In this document: positions 22,095-34,211 of the stretch, one piece after another | Layout of the letters: each line of letters starts with the position of its first letter | How positions within the stretch are numbered: the first letter of the stretch is position 1 | Origin: Triatoma infestans | Lineage: Eukaryota > Arthropoda > Insecta > Hemiptera > Reduviidae | Length of the DNA: 64,000 bases | Reading direction: 5' to 3' | Assembly (NCBI GenBank): GCA_011037195.1 | Contig: JAAEAF010003162.1 | Span: 61,503 to 125,502 of the forward strand | Program-made: the position numbers and the translations under genes | The notes under the pieces: generated by a model | What the model was told of the DNA's origin: nothing | The model's database searches: none | Seen by the model: the letters and a program-made list of their open reading frames with translations, nothing else

Positions 22095-22430
22095 AATAAA
22101 CAATATGATGAAGTTTATTTTTTCTCACAACGTTTCGGACAAAGTTTCATGGAGCTATAAAAAAAAAAAAATCACGAAAATTATAAGTAAGTAATGGGCA
22201 AGTAACTAAACACTTAAAATGTAAACAAAGAGTGGCATACTGCCGCAATTTTTCTAGACTGTATTGCCATTTCATTTGTTTACATTTCAACTGTAGTTAC
22301 TGCTCATTACATATATATATATGTATATATATACTCATGTAGCTCCTGTAAAAGGACAACAAAGTTGTCCGAAACTTCGAGAGAAAAAATCAACATTTTC
22401 AAAGTTGAAAAGTTGTTTCTTTTCAGCCCC
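22095..22430. mobile_element. H3 palindromic element, hammerhead-like
   Basis: Inverted arms: GTAATGGGCAAGTAACTAAA with AAAATGTAAACAAA on the left, and TTTGTTTACATTTCAACTGT with GCTCATTAC on the right. Outside them lie 'cacaacgtttcggac' and 'ggacaac-aaa-gttgtccg' with AAACTT. The second has a 7-bp stem II and GAAAC, but the first box reads CTGTAAA, so it is at best a decayed relative of H1 and H2. An internal (TA)n tract is present near 22310-22330. Confidence 0.5.
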
Positions 22431-22439
22431 TGCCAACCA

Positions 22440-23500
22440 TAATTATGCTTATTTCATTAACAATGGCCAAACTTTATTATTTATATTAAAAAAAAAATAA
22501 AAGTTTACTCGAAATCATCATGTGGGAAATATATTAATTTAGTTTAAAAAAATAACACTGTAAACATGAGGGTTGAACCCTCCAAAAGAATGGGCGTTTT
22601 ATTTATGTTTTTTTTTTTTTTAACAGTGTAGATATTTGGTAACATTACACTTAACAAAACACATCAAAGTAATTTGTAAAGTTACAAAATTAAACTAGAA
22701 ATTATACTTGTTTATTAATGAAAAATAAAAATACTATTATGTCAGCTTGTTAACTCCATTGGAGTGAGTGCTTTTATGATATCTAAGGGTATCAAAATTT
22801 ATATCTGAAGTGGGTTACTCGGCATTTAATTTGTCGTATTAGAAACAGTAAGAGCCTTCTTTATTTACAGAATTACTAAAATTTATATCTCAAAAAAGTA
22901 AAACATTGTAGGAAAGTTCGAGTTGCAATCACACCCAGTAACTCCACCATTCGGAAGTACGACTTAACTGACCTTTTTTTTGCGATTTAAGAATATATAT
23001 TTTATATTTATAAAAAATTAAAATGTAGGGTCATTACCGGTTAAAATTCAGTTTGGTAAATTGCATTTTTTTTTTATCCAACGCCCACCCGTGGCAGCGT
23101 AACCACACTGATAGGCGGAGGGAGTCGCGAACATCCTTCAGAGCTGCGCAAACTTCAAGATGTTCTGCATCCATTTTCGCTTCCTGGCATTAGTGGGCAC
23201 TGGTCATTCTCAACTACGCGCGATCGTATATAAATGAGCTTGCAGATAAGTCGTGCTCGGTTATCAAGCGAAATTCATGGTAAATATAATCAAAACAACA
23301 CATCCTACTCATACTGTAGTAACAGAAAGCAATAAAGTAAATTTGCTTTTAATGACCCATAATGGGAAAATGATTTTTTTGGGGTGTTTTAGGGGCACAG
23401 TAATGTTAAACTTCCTTATAATGGACAACTTCAATAAAATTTATGGTTCTATCAATTACTTATTTCTATTTAACATGTCAATGGAAATGACCGCAAGAAC
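22440..23500. other. Unassigned AT-rich region
   Basis: No family match over most of it; 23080-23250 is GC-richer with no domain. Possible L traces near 22950 ('cggaagtacgacttaactga'). Confidence 0.3.
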
Positions 23501-23504
23501 TATT

Positions 23505-23890
23505 AAAACAAATATGAATGGCACCATTTATAATAGGCTAACACAACGTATGGCATATGCCGATGATGTCCGCCTTTACAAAGCTCGAATTCTTTATCAA
23601 GTCCAAGAATCTGTCCAAGAATTCGAGGAAGCAACCATGTCCTTGGGCCTCCGCATAAACAACTATAAGAGAGTTTTCATTGATTCCTTCCAGGAATCCA
23701 GAAGGGATAAAGCTGCTTTTCCAATAATAATGATGTAAAAGAAGACATCAAGGCAAAGCTAGCAGCTGACAGCAGGTGTTTCCAGCAGTAGTTGAGCGTG
23801 TTAGACAGGAGTGATTGGAATTCTTTGTTTGAGTAGGCCTTGGTCCCTGGAGGACTGTAGCGCCAACCAGTAACTAAGTAAGTAAGTATA
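23505..23890 (+). pseudogene. Reverse-transcriptase fragment, RTE/jockey-like, with 3' end
   Basis: Within an open frame ending at 23738 the text TIYNRLTQRMAYADDVRLYK contains the polymerase YADD motif, followed by VQEFEEATMSLGLRIN, the palm/thumb region after YADD. After the frame breaks, DRSDWNSLFE and a GGL*RQ-type ending lead to (TAAG)n at 23875-23888, the usual layout of an RTE-like 3' end. About 100 residues downstream of YADD are missing. Confidence 0.7.
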
Positions 23891-23929
23891 AATTACTTGT
23901 GGTTAGTAATATTAATTAATATACACTAG

Positions 23930-24110
23930 AGACATTGATAGAATTCCAAATTTAAAGAAATCAGATTAATGAGAAATGCAAATTTAGAAAATAGATTTTT
24001 GAGTTTTTAACGTTTAATTTGAAACATTTTTCCCCCCAAAAATTGATTTTGAATAGTTTGTACGGTATTTTGTAGCGCTGAATTTTAAATGTTATATGCA
24101 GTCGCTTCAG
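23930..24110 (+). repeat. L-family monomer fragment
   Basis: 'gaattccaaatttaaagaaa', 'tttaatttgaaacatttttc' and 'aaattgattttgaatag'. Confidence 0.4.
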
Positions 24111-24223
24111 TGACTATTTTTTTTTGCGCCCTACTTGGCTACAAATATAATCACTTCTCTGGCTGCCAAGGTTAGTAGGTAGGTACTTATCATCCACCCA
24201 CCAAACCTTTATAGGACGAATAT

Positions 24224-24451
24224 TTTTATTTTTTTAATTTAAGGCGCGTCACCATCTATGGTAATTGGCGTCCGGAGCCTACTCAGTGAACTACCGGCCT
24301 CCAGACAGTGTTCTCTCGTTACAGACAACACTGTAAACAGTGAGCTGTAGAGGCTCCTAGGAATAAAAAAATCTAAGGGCAGCACAGTTGGAATCGAACC
24401 CTGGTCCTCCGCGTGGAAGTCCAATACGCTAACCACTTAGCTATTCCCTTC
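24224..24451 (-). mobile_element. SINE family A with clear target duplication (copy 7)
   Basis: Complete body and head (B box GGTTCGATTCC on the minus strand). Direct repeats CCTTTATAGGACGAATAT (24206-24223) and CCTTTATAGGAGGAATAT (24452-24469) differ at one of 18 positions, the size expected from LINE machinery. A fairly recent insertion. Confidence 0.9.
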
Positions 24452-24469
24452 CCTTTATAGGAGGAATAT

Positions 24470-25315
24470 GTAAAATCTGAGTTTAAAGAAAATTTGTCAT
24501 TTTATATATTAGTGTACTATTTGGTCGGTGAGTGTTTCATGCCAGATTTTTTTTTTTTTTTTTTAACACTGACAGCCTGATCGCTCTGAAAATTTTATAG
24601 GTATGCAACATCATATATTTAAATAAAATAAATTTAATCAAATTATTAAAGTAATGCAATAATTTTTGCGGAGAAACATTAGAAATGCTAATATTTTAAC
24701 TGTACCTATAGAAGTTTACAACAATGACTTAAATCCAAAGAGAGGGGGAGAAGTAATATAAGAAAACAATTTAATAGAGCCAGTCAGGTGATCAACCTCT
24801 GTAGCCGGCATAAGAACTCTAGGGTTTACAAAAAACAACATACACACACACACAATGAAGCGTAAGTAATATGTTAAGAAGAAAAAAACGAATAAAATTG
24901 TTGAATATCATGTTTACTTAACAATGTAATATTGAATTAATGACTATTATTACGTTGTTATTTTGAATGCATAGGAATAAAAGAATATTTTTTTTTTTTG
25001 TCGCACTAGTTTGTACATAAAAAGAGGCAGATTGATACGGATGCTGGTCTAAGTATTCCATAATGCCTTAATAACCATTTATCATTATAGAAGTAAACTA
25101 TAAGGTACTCGTTTTGTACCTTTAATAATCATTTAATTCGTTCTTTATCTCATTTCAAATACTCTTATTGCACGAAAATGAATTTTTATCAGAATTACAT
25201 GCTTTGAGATCCATTGATTATTTTTACACAAAATCGTTGCAACAGTTTTCGAGAAAAAAAAAAACAACAAAAATCTCCAAAACCTATACTGGCTGTAAAG
25301 TCATACTTCCGGTTA
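24470..25315. other. Unassigned AT-rich spacer
   Basis: A degraded L 3' end at about 24525-24560 ('gagtgtttcatgccagattt'), otherwise no match. Confidence 0.35.
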
Positions 25316-25317
25316 AA

Positions 25318-27410
25318 CCTATTTTTACTTTCTCTTACTACTTAGTAAAAGAGGAAGTATTGTAATCGTGTTAAAATTTTCGATATCGAGTTTTCACCGG
25401 AAATATCCGTTTTGAGGTCATCTGAGCCCCAAAAAAACCGTGGTTTATAGAAAATGGTTGTGTATTGTATGTACAGCATAGCTCAAATCATAGAAAGTTC
25501 AAACTTGATATTCCGTTTAGATATCAGCATGGGATCCGACAGTAGGATATCTGACGAAATTCCCCAACCGGAAGTACCACTTTACTAGATTTTTTTTTTC
25601 CACTTTCTTCACAATTTTCACAAAAATAGTTCCAACGATTTTCTTCAACACGTTATATTAACTAAACATATAATGATCTACAACTTTTACTTAAAACTTT
25701 TCTCTGGTAAAATTCATTTAAGGGCAACTTTGGCGGAGAGGTGGGGCTAGGTTTTCCTCTAAAGTGCTATTTCAATTTATTACTCAATTCTATCATCTAA
25801 ATAATATTAATTAGAATTTAATACGTTAGGGGAAATTCCAAGTTTGGATGATATGAATTATGTGTTTTTTCTGAAAAGTATTTTTCAGTTTTCTGTTATT
25901 TTCTCTACAACGGCACCAACGATTTTCATTAAACTAATAATGTAAACTACACAAAAGAGCTACAACTTTTATTTGAAACATTTCTTCTGGTAAAGTCATT
26001 TAAGGGGATTTTTGGGTGAGGAGTGGAGTTACGGTATCTCTAAAGCGCTAATCATAGTTGATTATACAATTCTACCAATCTAAACAAAACAAATCATAGT
26101 AGGTTATCTGTCAAAATTCCCCAACCGGAACTACCACTTTACTCAATGTTTTTTAATGATTTTCTTTAAACTTTGTTGTACCAACTAGACATACAAACAG
26201 CTACAACTTTTATTTAAAACATTTCTTTGGGAAAATTGATTTATGGGTACATTTGGGGGAAGAGTGGATTTACGGTTTTCTCTAAAGTGCTATTTCAGTG
26301 TATTACACTTTTCTAATCATCTAAATAATACTAATTAGAATTAAATATGTTGTAGAAATTCCGATTTTCAAGAAAATTAATAAACAGGAAGTGTGTTTTC
26401 ACTGATTTGCTCCATAAAAACACCGACGAATTTCATTAAATTTTGTATGCTAACTATAAAGTTTGTTAATTACAATTTTGAAAACTGGAGTAAGAGAAAG
26501 TTGTGTGAGTGTTTCACACCAGAGATTTTTTCCCCAATTTTGAATCCTAATAATGCTTCTTAAGTACCTCAATATTATATAAGCTGGTAGAAAGATATAT
26601 TATATATATAAGCCCTCCAGAAACTCCCAAAATATCTATTTTTCCTGGAACGTTATCTGTCAAAATTCCTCAACCGGAAGTACCACTTTAATAATTTTTT
26701 TTTTTTACTTTTTGCATTTTTCTCAAAAATGGCTCCAACGATTTTCTTGAAACTTGTTACATCAACTACAACATACAAAAAGCTACAACTTTTATTTAAA
26801 ACATTTCTCCGGAAAAATTCATTGTTGGGTAATTTTGGGAGTGAGGTGAGGTTACGGCTTCTTCTAAAGTGTTATTTTAGTTTATTAGACAATTCTATCA
26901 TCTAAATAATGTTAATTAGAATTAAATATGTTGTTAAAATTACGAGTTTGAAAAAAAAAATCGGATGACCGTAAGTGCGTTTACTTTAACACTTTACTAA
27001 ATGATTTTTTTTTTACTTTCTCGCGATTTTATCAAAAATGGCTCCGACGTTTTTCTTGAAACTTTCTATATAAACTATACATACAAAGATCTACAACTTT
27101 TATTTAAAACATTTTTCTGGAAAAATTCATTTAAGGGCACTTTTAGGGGAGGGGTGGGGTTATGTTTTTCACTAAAGTGCTATCATAGTTGATTATAGAA
27201 TTCTATCAATTAGAAATAAATAGATGGCCAAAATTCCGAGTTTCAAGAAAATTAGTAAACCACACGTGCGCTTTTACTGAACAGTTTTTTTTTTCTCAGT
27301 TTTCGACGAATTTCATTAAATTTGGTTACACTAACTATAAAATTTGTCAATTATAATTTTGAGAACTGGAGTAAGAGAAAATTGTGTAAGTGTTTCACGC
27401 CAGATTATTT
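25318..27410 (+). mobile_element. L-family, one full copy plus a second partial copy in tandem
   Basis: 5' end TTTACTTTCTCTTACTACTT at 25327, monomers, first 3' end GTAAGAGAAAGTTGTGTGAG near 26492, then at about 26640 a second run restarting inside the body (GTTATCTGTCAAAATTCCTC) through two monomers to a second 3' end near 27370-27405. Each monomer repeats the AACCGGAAGT block, so this is the best place to see the internal ~400-bp period. Confidence 0.65.
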
Positions 27411-28035
27411 TTACATATATTGTTTAGAATAGTATTGTACTATTTTAAAACATTATTCTGAAAGATTTTCTACTGGCTATGACGTTTATAGAAATGCACC
27501 CCCAGGGGATTTTAACATATGCTAAACATTGTCGAAATACCGTGCATAAATAGTTATACTCACATAGCGCAGAATGTGCATAGCGAATACCAAGCATAGT
27601 GCTGCCAGTATTTTCTTGGTATTTCTTAAAGAATCACTTTGCTGCACACATTCTAGTACAGCGTCATGTTGCGACGTTTATTCTTACCATTCATATCACA
27701 ACATATTTCTTATACAATGCATTTTACATTCATATAACTACAAGTACAATTATTACAGGTCTGTCACTATACTCCTAGTTTCTACAATATCTGACCATGC
27801 AAATATTACAGAACTTACTTTTAACAAGTCATTGTATCGGACATTAACTAACGACTTTTTTCCCTTTTAAATACCGGTAAAACCCACATATGACTTTCTC
27901 TAATAAATACAATTTATTCCAAAAATATTATTTAAAAATTGCAAGGTTACATTGTTTTGTTAGATTGGCCATAAAAATGATGGTGGACGCTCTATGTCAA
28001 AACCAAGGAAGCTTGTGCAAATTTAAATTTATACT
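27410..28035. other. Unassigned spacer
   Basis: A 98-codon frame (27574-27870) without recognisable domain. L traces at 27880-28030 ('acatatgactttctctaata'). Confidence 0.35.
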
Positions 28036-28039
28036 AACT

Positions 28040-28512
28040 ACATAAATCTCTTTAGGAGAAGGCTTAACGCCTTAGCTCGGAGGGGAAAGGTGCAGCTCTA
28101 TTTGGTAACCGGACATGCGGGGCAATGTGAGGCGGATGGGCTGGCTAGGAAGGGATCCTCTTTACCTTTTTGCAGTCCCAAGCCAGCCCTTGCCGTCACT
28201 AAGAGGTTTTGTGATAGTCATATCAGACTTTGGGAGACCAGGATTTTTGGAGAAGTGCTGGGAGAACAGCAGGGGTGCCTCCAGGCTAAAAGATTCAACA
28301 AAGGAACTAAGCAGGGGGTTTCAGATTACCTCTTGTCCCTTAGTAGTACAGGACTGTGGACCTTGGTGGGTGTAGTGACTGGACACACATGGGTGTCTAG
28401 ACATTTGCATAATATAGAGAGGACGTCTAGTCCCATATGCCAGAACTGTGATAATGCAGTTAGGTAAACGGTATATCACTACTTATGTCAGTGTCCCCGT
28501 TTCGCTGGTACT
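28040..28512 (+). pseudogene. I/R1-type non-LTR 3' fragment (RNase H end and zinc region), cut by the gap
   Basis: Reads RRLNALARRGKVQLYLVTGH, A-x-EADGLARKGSSLPF, then QQGCLQAKRF and CQNCDNAVR/YLCQCPRFAGT. This is colinear with the minus-strand element at 48.9-49.5 kb. Stops and a frameshift near 28370 show it is dead. The N run starts at 28513 so the 3' end is unseen. Confidence 0.75.
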
Positions 28513-29224
28513 NNNNNNNNNNNNNNNNNNNNNNNNNNNNNNNNNNNNNNNNNNNNNNNNNNNNNNNNNNNNNNNNNNNNNNNNNNNNNNNNNNNNNNNN
28601 NNNNNNNNNNNNNNNNNNNNNNNNNNNNNNNNNNNNNNNNNNNNNNNNNNNNNNNNNNNNNNNNNNNNNNNNNNNNNNNNNNNNNNNNNNNNNNNNNNNN
28701 NNNNNNNNNNNNNNNNNNNNNNNNNNNNNNNNNNNNNNNNNNNNNNNNNNNNNNNNNNNNNNNNNNNNNNNNNNNNNNNNNNNNNNNNNNNNNNNNNNNN
28801 NNNNNNNNNNNNNNNNNNNNNNNNNNNNNNNNNNNNNNNNNNNNNNNNNNNNNNNNNNNNNNNNNNNNNNNNNNNNNNNNNNNNNNNNNNNNNNNNNNNN
28901 NNNNNNNNNNNNNNNNNNNNNNNNNNNNNNNNNNNNNNNNNNNNNNNNNNNNNNNNNNNNNNNNNNNNNNNNNNNNNNNNNNNNNNNNNNNNNNNNNNNN
29001 NNNNNNNNNNNNNNNNNNNNNNNNNNNNNNNNNNNNNNNNNNNNNNNNNNNNNNNNNNNNNNNNNNNNNNNNNNNNNNNNNNNNNNNNNNNNNNNNNNNN
29101 NNNNNNNNNNNNNNNNNNNNNNNNNNNNNNNNNNNNNNNNNNNNNNNNNNNNNNNNNNNNNNNNNNNNNNNNNNNNNNNNNNNNNNNNNNNNNNNNNNNN
29201 NNNNNNNNNNNNNNNNNNNNNNNN
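28513..29224. other. Assembly gap (712 Ns)
   Basis: Run of N; probably a collapsed or unresolved repeat, since the left edge is inside a retrotransposon fragment. Confidence 0.99.
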
Positions 29225-29486
29225 TATAGTTTCTTTTATATATAGTATAGTTTCTTTTTATTTCAATGGTGATGCCATTTCGACCATAATATAGAATTTT
29301 AGAATTCCCATCATTGATTTACATCTCTTAACTTTATGATTTTTATGTTGGAATCGCTTCCTATCGGGGTCTAAAATGACTCCTATTAGGAAAAGCTGTG
29401 ACAAGCTTTTATATTCTGCCCTTCTATATCCAAATCCTGTACTGGAGCTGACGTAGGGCATATACTTCGATTTCCTTACATTTGTT

Positions 29487-29806
29487 GTGGTTAGTTCCGC
29501 AGAGCTCGAAAGCATCAGCGATATTTTCCGTGATAGCCTGCTTCTTTTTTTGTGGTCATCGACCGGTTTCAAGCGTTCGCCCATCATCAGGATGCTTTTT
29601 GTCAAACAGTGTGATAACATAGATTGGGTCAGACCAAATTTATCACAAAGCAAATTTGCACAGTGCAATGTATCAACTAAATTTACTCTGTGCAAATCTA
29701 TGTTATCACACTTGTTTGACAAAAAACATCCTGATGATGGGCGAGGGCCCGAAACCGGTCATGGCCACAAAAAAGAAGCAGGCTGTCATGGAAAATATCT
29801 CGAATG
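29487..29806 (+). mobile_element. H1 palindromic element (copy D)
   Basis: Both arms present, with a central loop containing 'ctctgtgcaaatctatgtta'. Flanks CCTTACATTTGTT (29474-29486) and CCTTATATTTGTT (29807-29819) differ at one of 13 positions; part of this match may coincide with the element's own start. Left-arm core is intact (listed separately). The right arm keeps CTGATGA and GAAA, but stem I has lost a base after GGTC. Confidence 0.75.
29557..29594 (-). ncRNA. Hammerhead-ribozyme-like motif, H1-D left arm
   Basis: Minus strand: stem I CATC, CTGATGA, T, stem II GGGCGAACGCTT (weakened by G-T pairs), GAAA, ACCGGT, GTC triplet, stem I GATG. All core boxes are present. Confidence 0.55.
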
Positions 29807-30289
29807 CCTTATATTTGTTTCAAGGCCCCCAAATCCTGTATTATTTGATCAATTTTAGGATCATATACTGTGCGTCTTCCTGATCATAGACAATGACGAT
29901 CTGGTCATCTGTGAAATATAATGTAGACAGGATTTTATCACCTATTTTCACTCCCATACCGCAACACTTTCTTCTCCACTGTTCCAGTGCCTTCTTATGT
30001 TGAATAACAGTGATGATAAGGAGCAACCATGTTTGGCGTCCCTTACTAATACTTATCCTCGTCTGAGAGCTGACGTTTTCTACTTCACCCTACATTTAGC
30101 GCCACGACATAGTGCTTGTATTGCCCTTATCAGGTAGTTGCTTATTCGTATTGATTTCAGCGCATGCCATAGTTTCACATGCCATAGTGTCATAACCTTT
30201 TGAATGTCAATGAAGACCAGATAAACTTCCCTATTCCATGTATTCTCTTTTTCTATCAGCTGCATTATGTAGGTAGTCAAACCATACAT

Positions 30290-31500
30290 TTTACTGAAGT
30301 GGTACCTTAGAAGAAAGCCTACTGTTCCCCAAAAACTTTTTAAAAATAAATTTACCCAGAAATGTTTAGGAAAGTTGATTTTGATGGGTCTGAGAAAAGT
30401 GTAATGTTATGACTTATCTCTAAAGTGACACTTTAGTACAATGCGTGGTTCTGTAACTTTCATAATATTAAACTACATTAATAGTTTTGCTAGAATTCCA
30501 ATTTGAAGAAAATCGGTTCATCAGAGATGCGACTTTTATAGAATAGGTTTATGAGTTTTCTTTGGATTTACTGGAAAACTGCACAGATATTTTTACTATT
30601 GTAGCAGAAATTTTCGATATTGAGTTTTCACCAGAAATATTTCCAGTTTGAGGTCCCCTGAATCCAAAAAAGTGGTTTTTAGCAGTATGTGAAAAGCAAA
30701 GCTCAAAAACGAAAAATCGCATAAAGTTCAAACTTGATATTCCGTTTATGTATCACCATGGGATCCGACGGTACGTTATCTGCCAAAATTCCTCAATCTG
30801 AAGTATCACTTTACTAAAAGGGTTTTTCCACTTTGTTTTTTTTTCAAAAATGGCTCCAACGATTTTCTTTACACTTGGTATATCAACTACACATACAAAA
30901 ATCTACAATTTTTATTTATAACATTTCTCTTGGAAAATGCATTTAAGGGCAATTTTGGTGGAAGGGTGGGGTTAGGTTGCCTTCTTAAAGGGCTATTTCA
31001 GTTTATTACACAAATCTAGAATTAAATATGCTGTTCAAATTCGGAATTTGAAGAAAAGCAGATGACTGGAAATGCGTTTTTACTAAAATTCTGCGATTTT
31101 TCTAAAACAGCTCCAACGATTTTCTTTAAACTAAATATGTGAACTACACATATAGGGAGCAACAACTTTTATTTGTGACATTTCTTCGGGAAAATTCATT
31201 TAAGAAGGCTTTTGTGGTAGGTGTTGGGTTATGTTTGCTTCTAAAGTGCTATCTTAGTTGATTATACAATACTACCATCTAGATAAAATTAATTAGAAAA
31301 TTCCGAGTTTCAGGAAAATTAATAACCCGGAAGTGCGTGTTTACTGATTAGTTTATTTTCAACTTTCACGATTTTCTCCATAAAAATCACCGACGAATTC
31401 CATTAAATTTGGTATATTTACTAAACTATAAAATTTATCAATTACGATTTTGTAAACTGCAGTCAGAGAGAAAGGCGTGTAAGTGTTTCATAGCAGATTA
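30290..31500 (+). mobile_element. L-family copy, 5' end degraded
   Basis: A leading monomer fragment (30290-30590), then 'ttttcgatattgagttttca', the body with three AACCGG/AACCCGGAAG-type blocks, and the 3' end AGAGAGAAAGGCGTGTAAGT near 31465-31497. Confidence 0.6.
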
Positions 31501-31944
31501 TTTTTTTTCGGTTTTTCGCTCTCGAAAACGGCTCCAAAGATTTTATTTAAACTTCGTATACTATATACGTTAAGCATTCCTTTAAAGTACCACTTCAGTA
31601 AACGTATGGTTGTAACACTTACATAATATTAATATACATTAGAATCTTGCTGGAATTTCAAATTTGAAGAAAGTCGGTTAACCGGAAGTGAGACATAAAG
31701 ATTAGGTTTTTTAAGTTTTCTTTTTTGGAATTTTTGGAAAAACGAGGACCAGAATGATTTCTTTTAAACTTGGAATAAACTTTTGTTTTTTTTTATTTTA
31801 AACATTTATCTAAAATGTTTCAGTGTTATTGACGCTTTCTTCTGCATTACAATATAATTTCTTCTCTACGTGCCTGGCTTGGTAGGTCGATACTTGTCTC
31901 CCCCACCCCACCGCTACATTTATGTTCAGATAAGTAAGTAAAAT

Positions 31945-32985
31945 TTTTACTTTCTCTTACTCCTAGTAAGAGGAAGTATTGTAATCGTGCCAAATTTTCG
32001 ATAGCGAGTTTTCACCGGAAATATCCGTTTGAGGTCCCCTGAGTCCAAAAAAGTGGTTTTTAGCAAATGGGTCGGGTGTGTGTGTGTTCCGTGTGTCTGT
32101 GTTGTGTGTGTGTGTGTGTCGTGTGTATGTTTGTATGTGAAACAGCATAGCTCAAAAACAGAAAACCGCAGAAAGTTGAAACTTGATATTTCGTTTAGAG
32201 ATCACCATGGGATCTGACTGTACGTTATCTGTAAAAATTCCTCAACCGGAAGTACCACTTTACTAGTTGGATTTTTTACTTTTTTGCGATTTTCTCAAAA
32301 ATGGCTCCGACGACTTTCTTTAAACATTAAACATCAACCACACATACAAAGAGCTACAACTTTTATTAGAAACATTTCTCTGGGAAAATGCATTGAAGGG
32401 CACTTTTGGGGGAGGGGTGGGGTTAGGTTTCCATCTAAAGTGCTATTTCAGTTTATTAGACAATTCTGCAATCTAAATAATGTTAATTAGAATTAAATAT
32501 GTTGTTGAAATTCCGAGTTTGAAAAAATTGGATAACCGGAAGTGCGTTTACTTTACCACTTTACTAAATGATTTATTCACTTTTTCGCAATTTTCTCAAA
32601 AATGGCTCTGACGATTTTTTGAAACTTCGTAATAAACTAAACATGCAAAGATCTACAACTTTTATCTAAAACATTTCTCTGGGAAATTTCTTTTAAGAGC
32701 ACTTTTAGGGGAGGGGTGGGGTTAGATTTTCATCAAAGTGCTATCCTAGTTCATTATACAATTCTATCATCCAAACATAATTAGTTAGAAATAAATAGAT
32801 GGCTGAAATTCCGAGTTTCAAGAAAATTAGTAAACCGGAAGTGCGCTTTTACTGAACAGTTTTTTCAGTTTTCGACGAATTTCATTAAATTTGGTACACA
32901 AACTATAAAATTTATCAATTATCATTTTGAGAAATGGAGTAAGAGAAAGTTGTGTGAGTGTTTCACACCAGATTTTTTTTTTTCA
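31945..32985 (+). mobile_element. L-family element, best full-length copy
   Basis: 5' TTTTTACTTTCTCTTACTCC with the CTCTTAC/GTAAGAG hairpin, (GT)n at 32078-32122, two monomers, 3' GTAAGAGAAAGTTGTGTGAG, the 6-bp hairpin GTGTGA/TCACAC, and CAGA-T(n). Preceded by monomer sequence from 31510, which may be another, older copy. Good reference copy for a consensus. Confidence 0.7.
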
Positions 32986-32989
32986 ATTC

Positions 32990-33890
32990 GTATTTTATTA
33001 AACTTTTATTTTACGAATTTTATTGAACATAAAGTATTTTTAATTTACTCGATAAAAGAATATATTAATTATGTGGTAAGAGTAAATTGCTCAGTAAGAG
33101 ATCATCCTGCCAACAGCAGTAATTTGTTGGTAGAGGTTTTTGTGATGTAAGGGAGTATCAGTAAATTCATGGGGGGAACTCCTGGTATTGGAGGGTATCA
33201 GATAAAGAGATATAGAGAAGTTAAGAAATGCGACGAAGAAGACATGGTAGGCAACGGAAGGCCGGGTTAGGGAGGGAATACCGACCAACAATTACTTAGC
33301 TTGCCCCTCGCCGGAGTGGCTTCAGTTCTCCCAATCAATATCTATGTAGAGTTCACTCAAACAAATTCCTACATCTCAGTGGCCACCACATCCATTCAAA
33401 CACTACACGCATACAAACATAGTTCCCTCGTAAGAGTATGATTTCTTTGCTTTTTTTATTTTTTTTTGTACGTAAAGAAAGAAATATCCTTTTGTAAGCT
33501 ACCTCTTTTCATCGTCCTTCTCTTACTAAGAATTTATTTGATTTAAGTAGTTTTAATTTTTTAAATCACTCGGAAATTACATACAATTTATTAAATTACT
33601 ATGGAAATGTCGCAAAACAGGAAGATGCCCTTCGGGTTTATTTTCAAGAGGCTAATTCTCCTACTGCAGAAATGATGCAGACACCTTGATGAAAGAAATA
33701 GTGTGCTGAATTTATCGGACGATGGAGAAAGTAGTAACCATCCCACCAATGGGCAGACCATTAAATTGACAAGTTTTGTTTGACTGCCATTGTAAATAGT
33801 AAATTTGCAACTTTTGGTTGATGAAGTATTCACCGAAACTTTATTGTCAGATACGAAAAGGAGTATGATCAAGTTGAAGGTGCCTACGAT
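32990..33890. other. Unassigned spacer
   Basis: Mixed composition at 33090-33420, AT-rich elsewhere. No domain, repeat end or RNA recognised. Confidence 0.35.
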
Positions 33891-33892
33891 TT

Positions 33893-34205
33893 TTTACTTT
33901 CTAGTATTCATTAACTTTCGATTTCATTACCCCTAGTATGAGCAAGTATTGCTTGCGATCGTGCCAGATTTTCGAAATTGTGTTTCACCGGAGATACATG
34001 TTTAGGGTCTCGTGAATTCAAAAAAAAATTTTTTTTTTTTTTAGCGATGGTGTTTATGTGTGTGTTAAAATGAAAAGTCGCAGAAAGCTCAAACTTGGTA
34101 TTCCATTTTTTAGGCACTTCCCAGCTAGACATGAATTTTTACGGGCAAAATCCACCCTACTTTAATAATTACTTTTTTTCTTGTTTTTCGTGAAATTTTT
34201 CAAAA
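33893..34205 (+). repeat. L-family 5' part
   Basis: 'ttttttactttctagtattc', 'acccctagtatgagcaagta', 'cagattttcgaaattgtgtt' and a shortened body up to 'aaaaacgggctccaacgg', where the mariner relic begins. Confidence 0.5.
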
Positions 34206-34211
34206 ACGGGC

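Larger units (their letters stand above)
29330..30290 (-). pseudogene. Reverse-transcriptase fragment, jockey/RTE-like, interrupted by an H1 element
   Basis: From 30289 down: VYLVFIDIQKVMTLW (motif A region, normally IDIQKAFD), ISNYLIRAIQALCRGAKCRV, a gap, then GDKILSTLYFTDDQIVIVYD with the YxDD motif (here YFTDD), EDAQYMILKLIK, WGLETN. After the insertion at 29487-29806 the reading continues VRKSKYMPYVSSSTG. About 100 residues between motif A and YxDD are missing, and stops are present. Confidence 0.7.

Noticed and set aside
28448..29294. Long open frames across the N run
   Set aside because: They consist almost entirely of unknown bases; no protein evidence.
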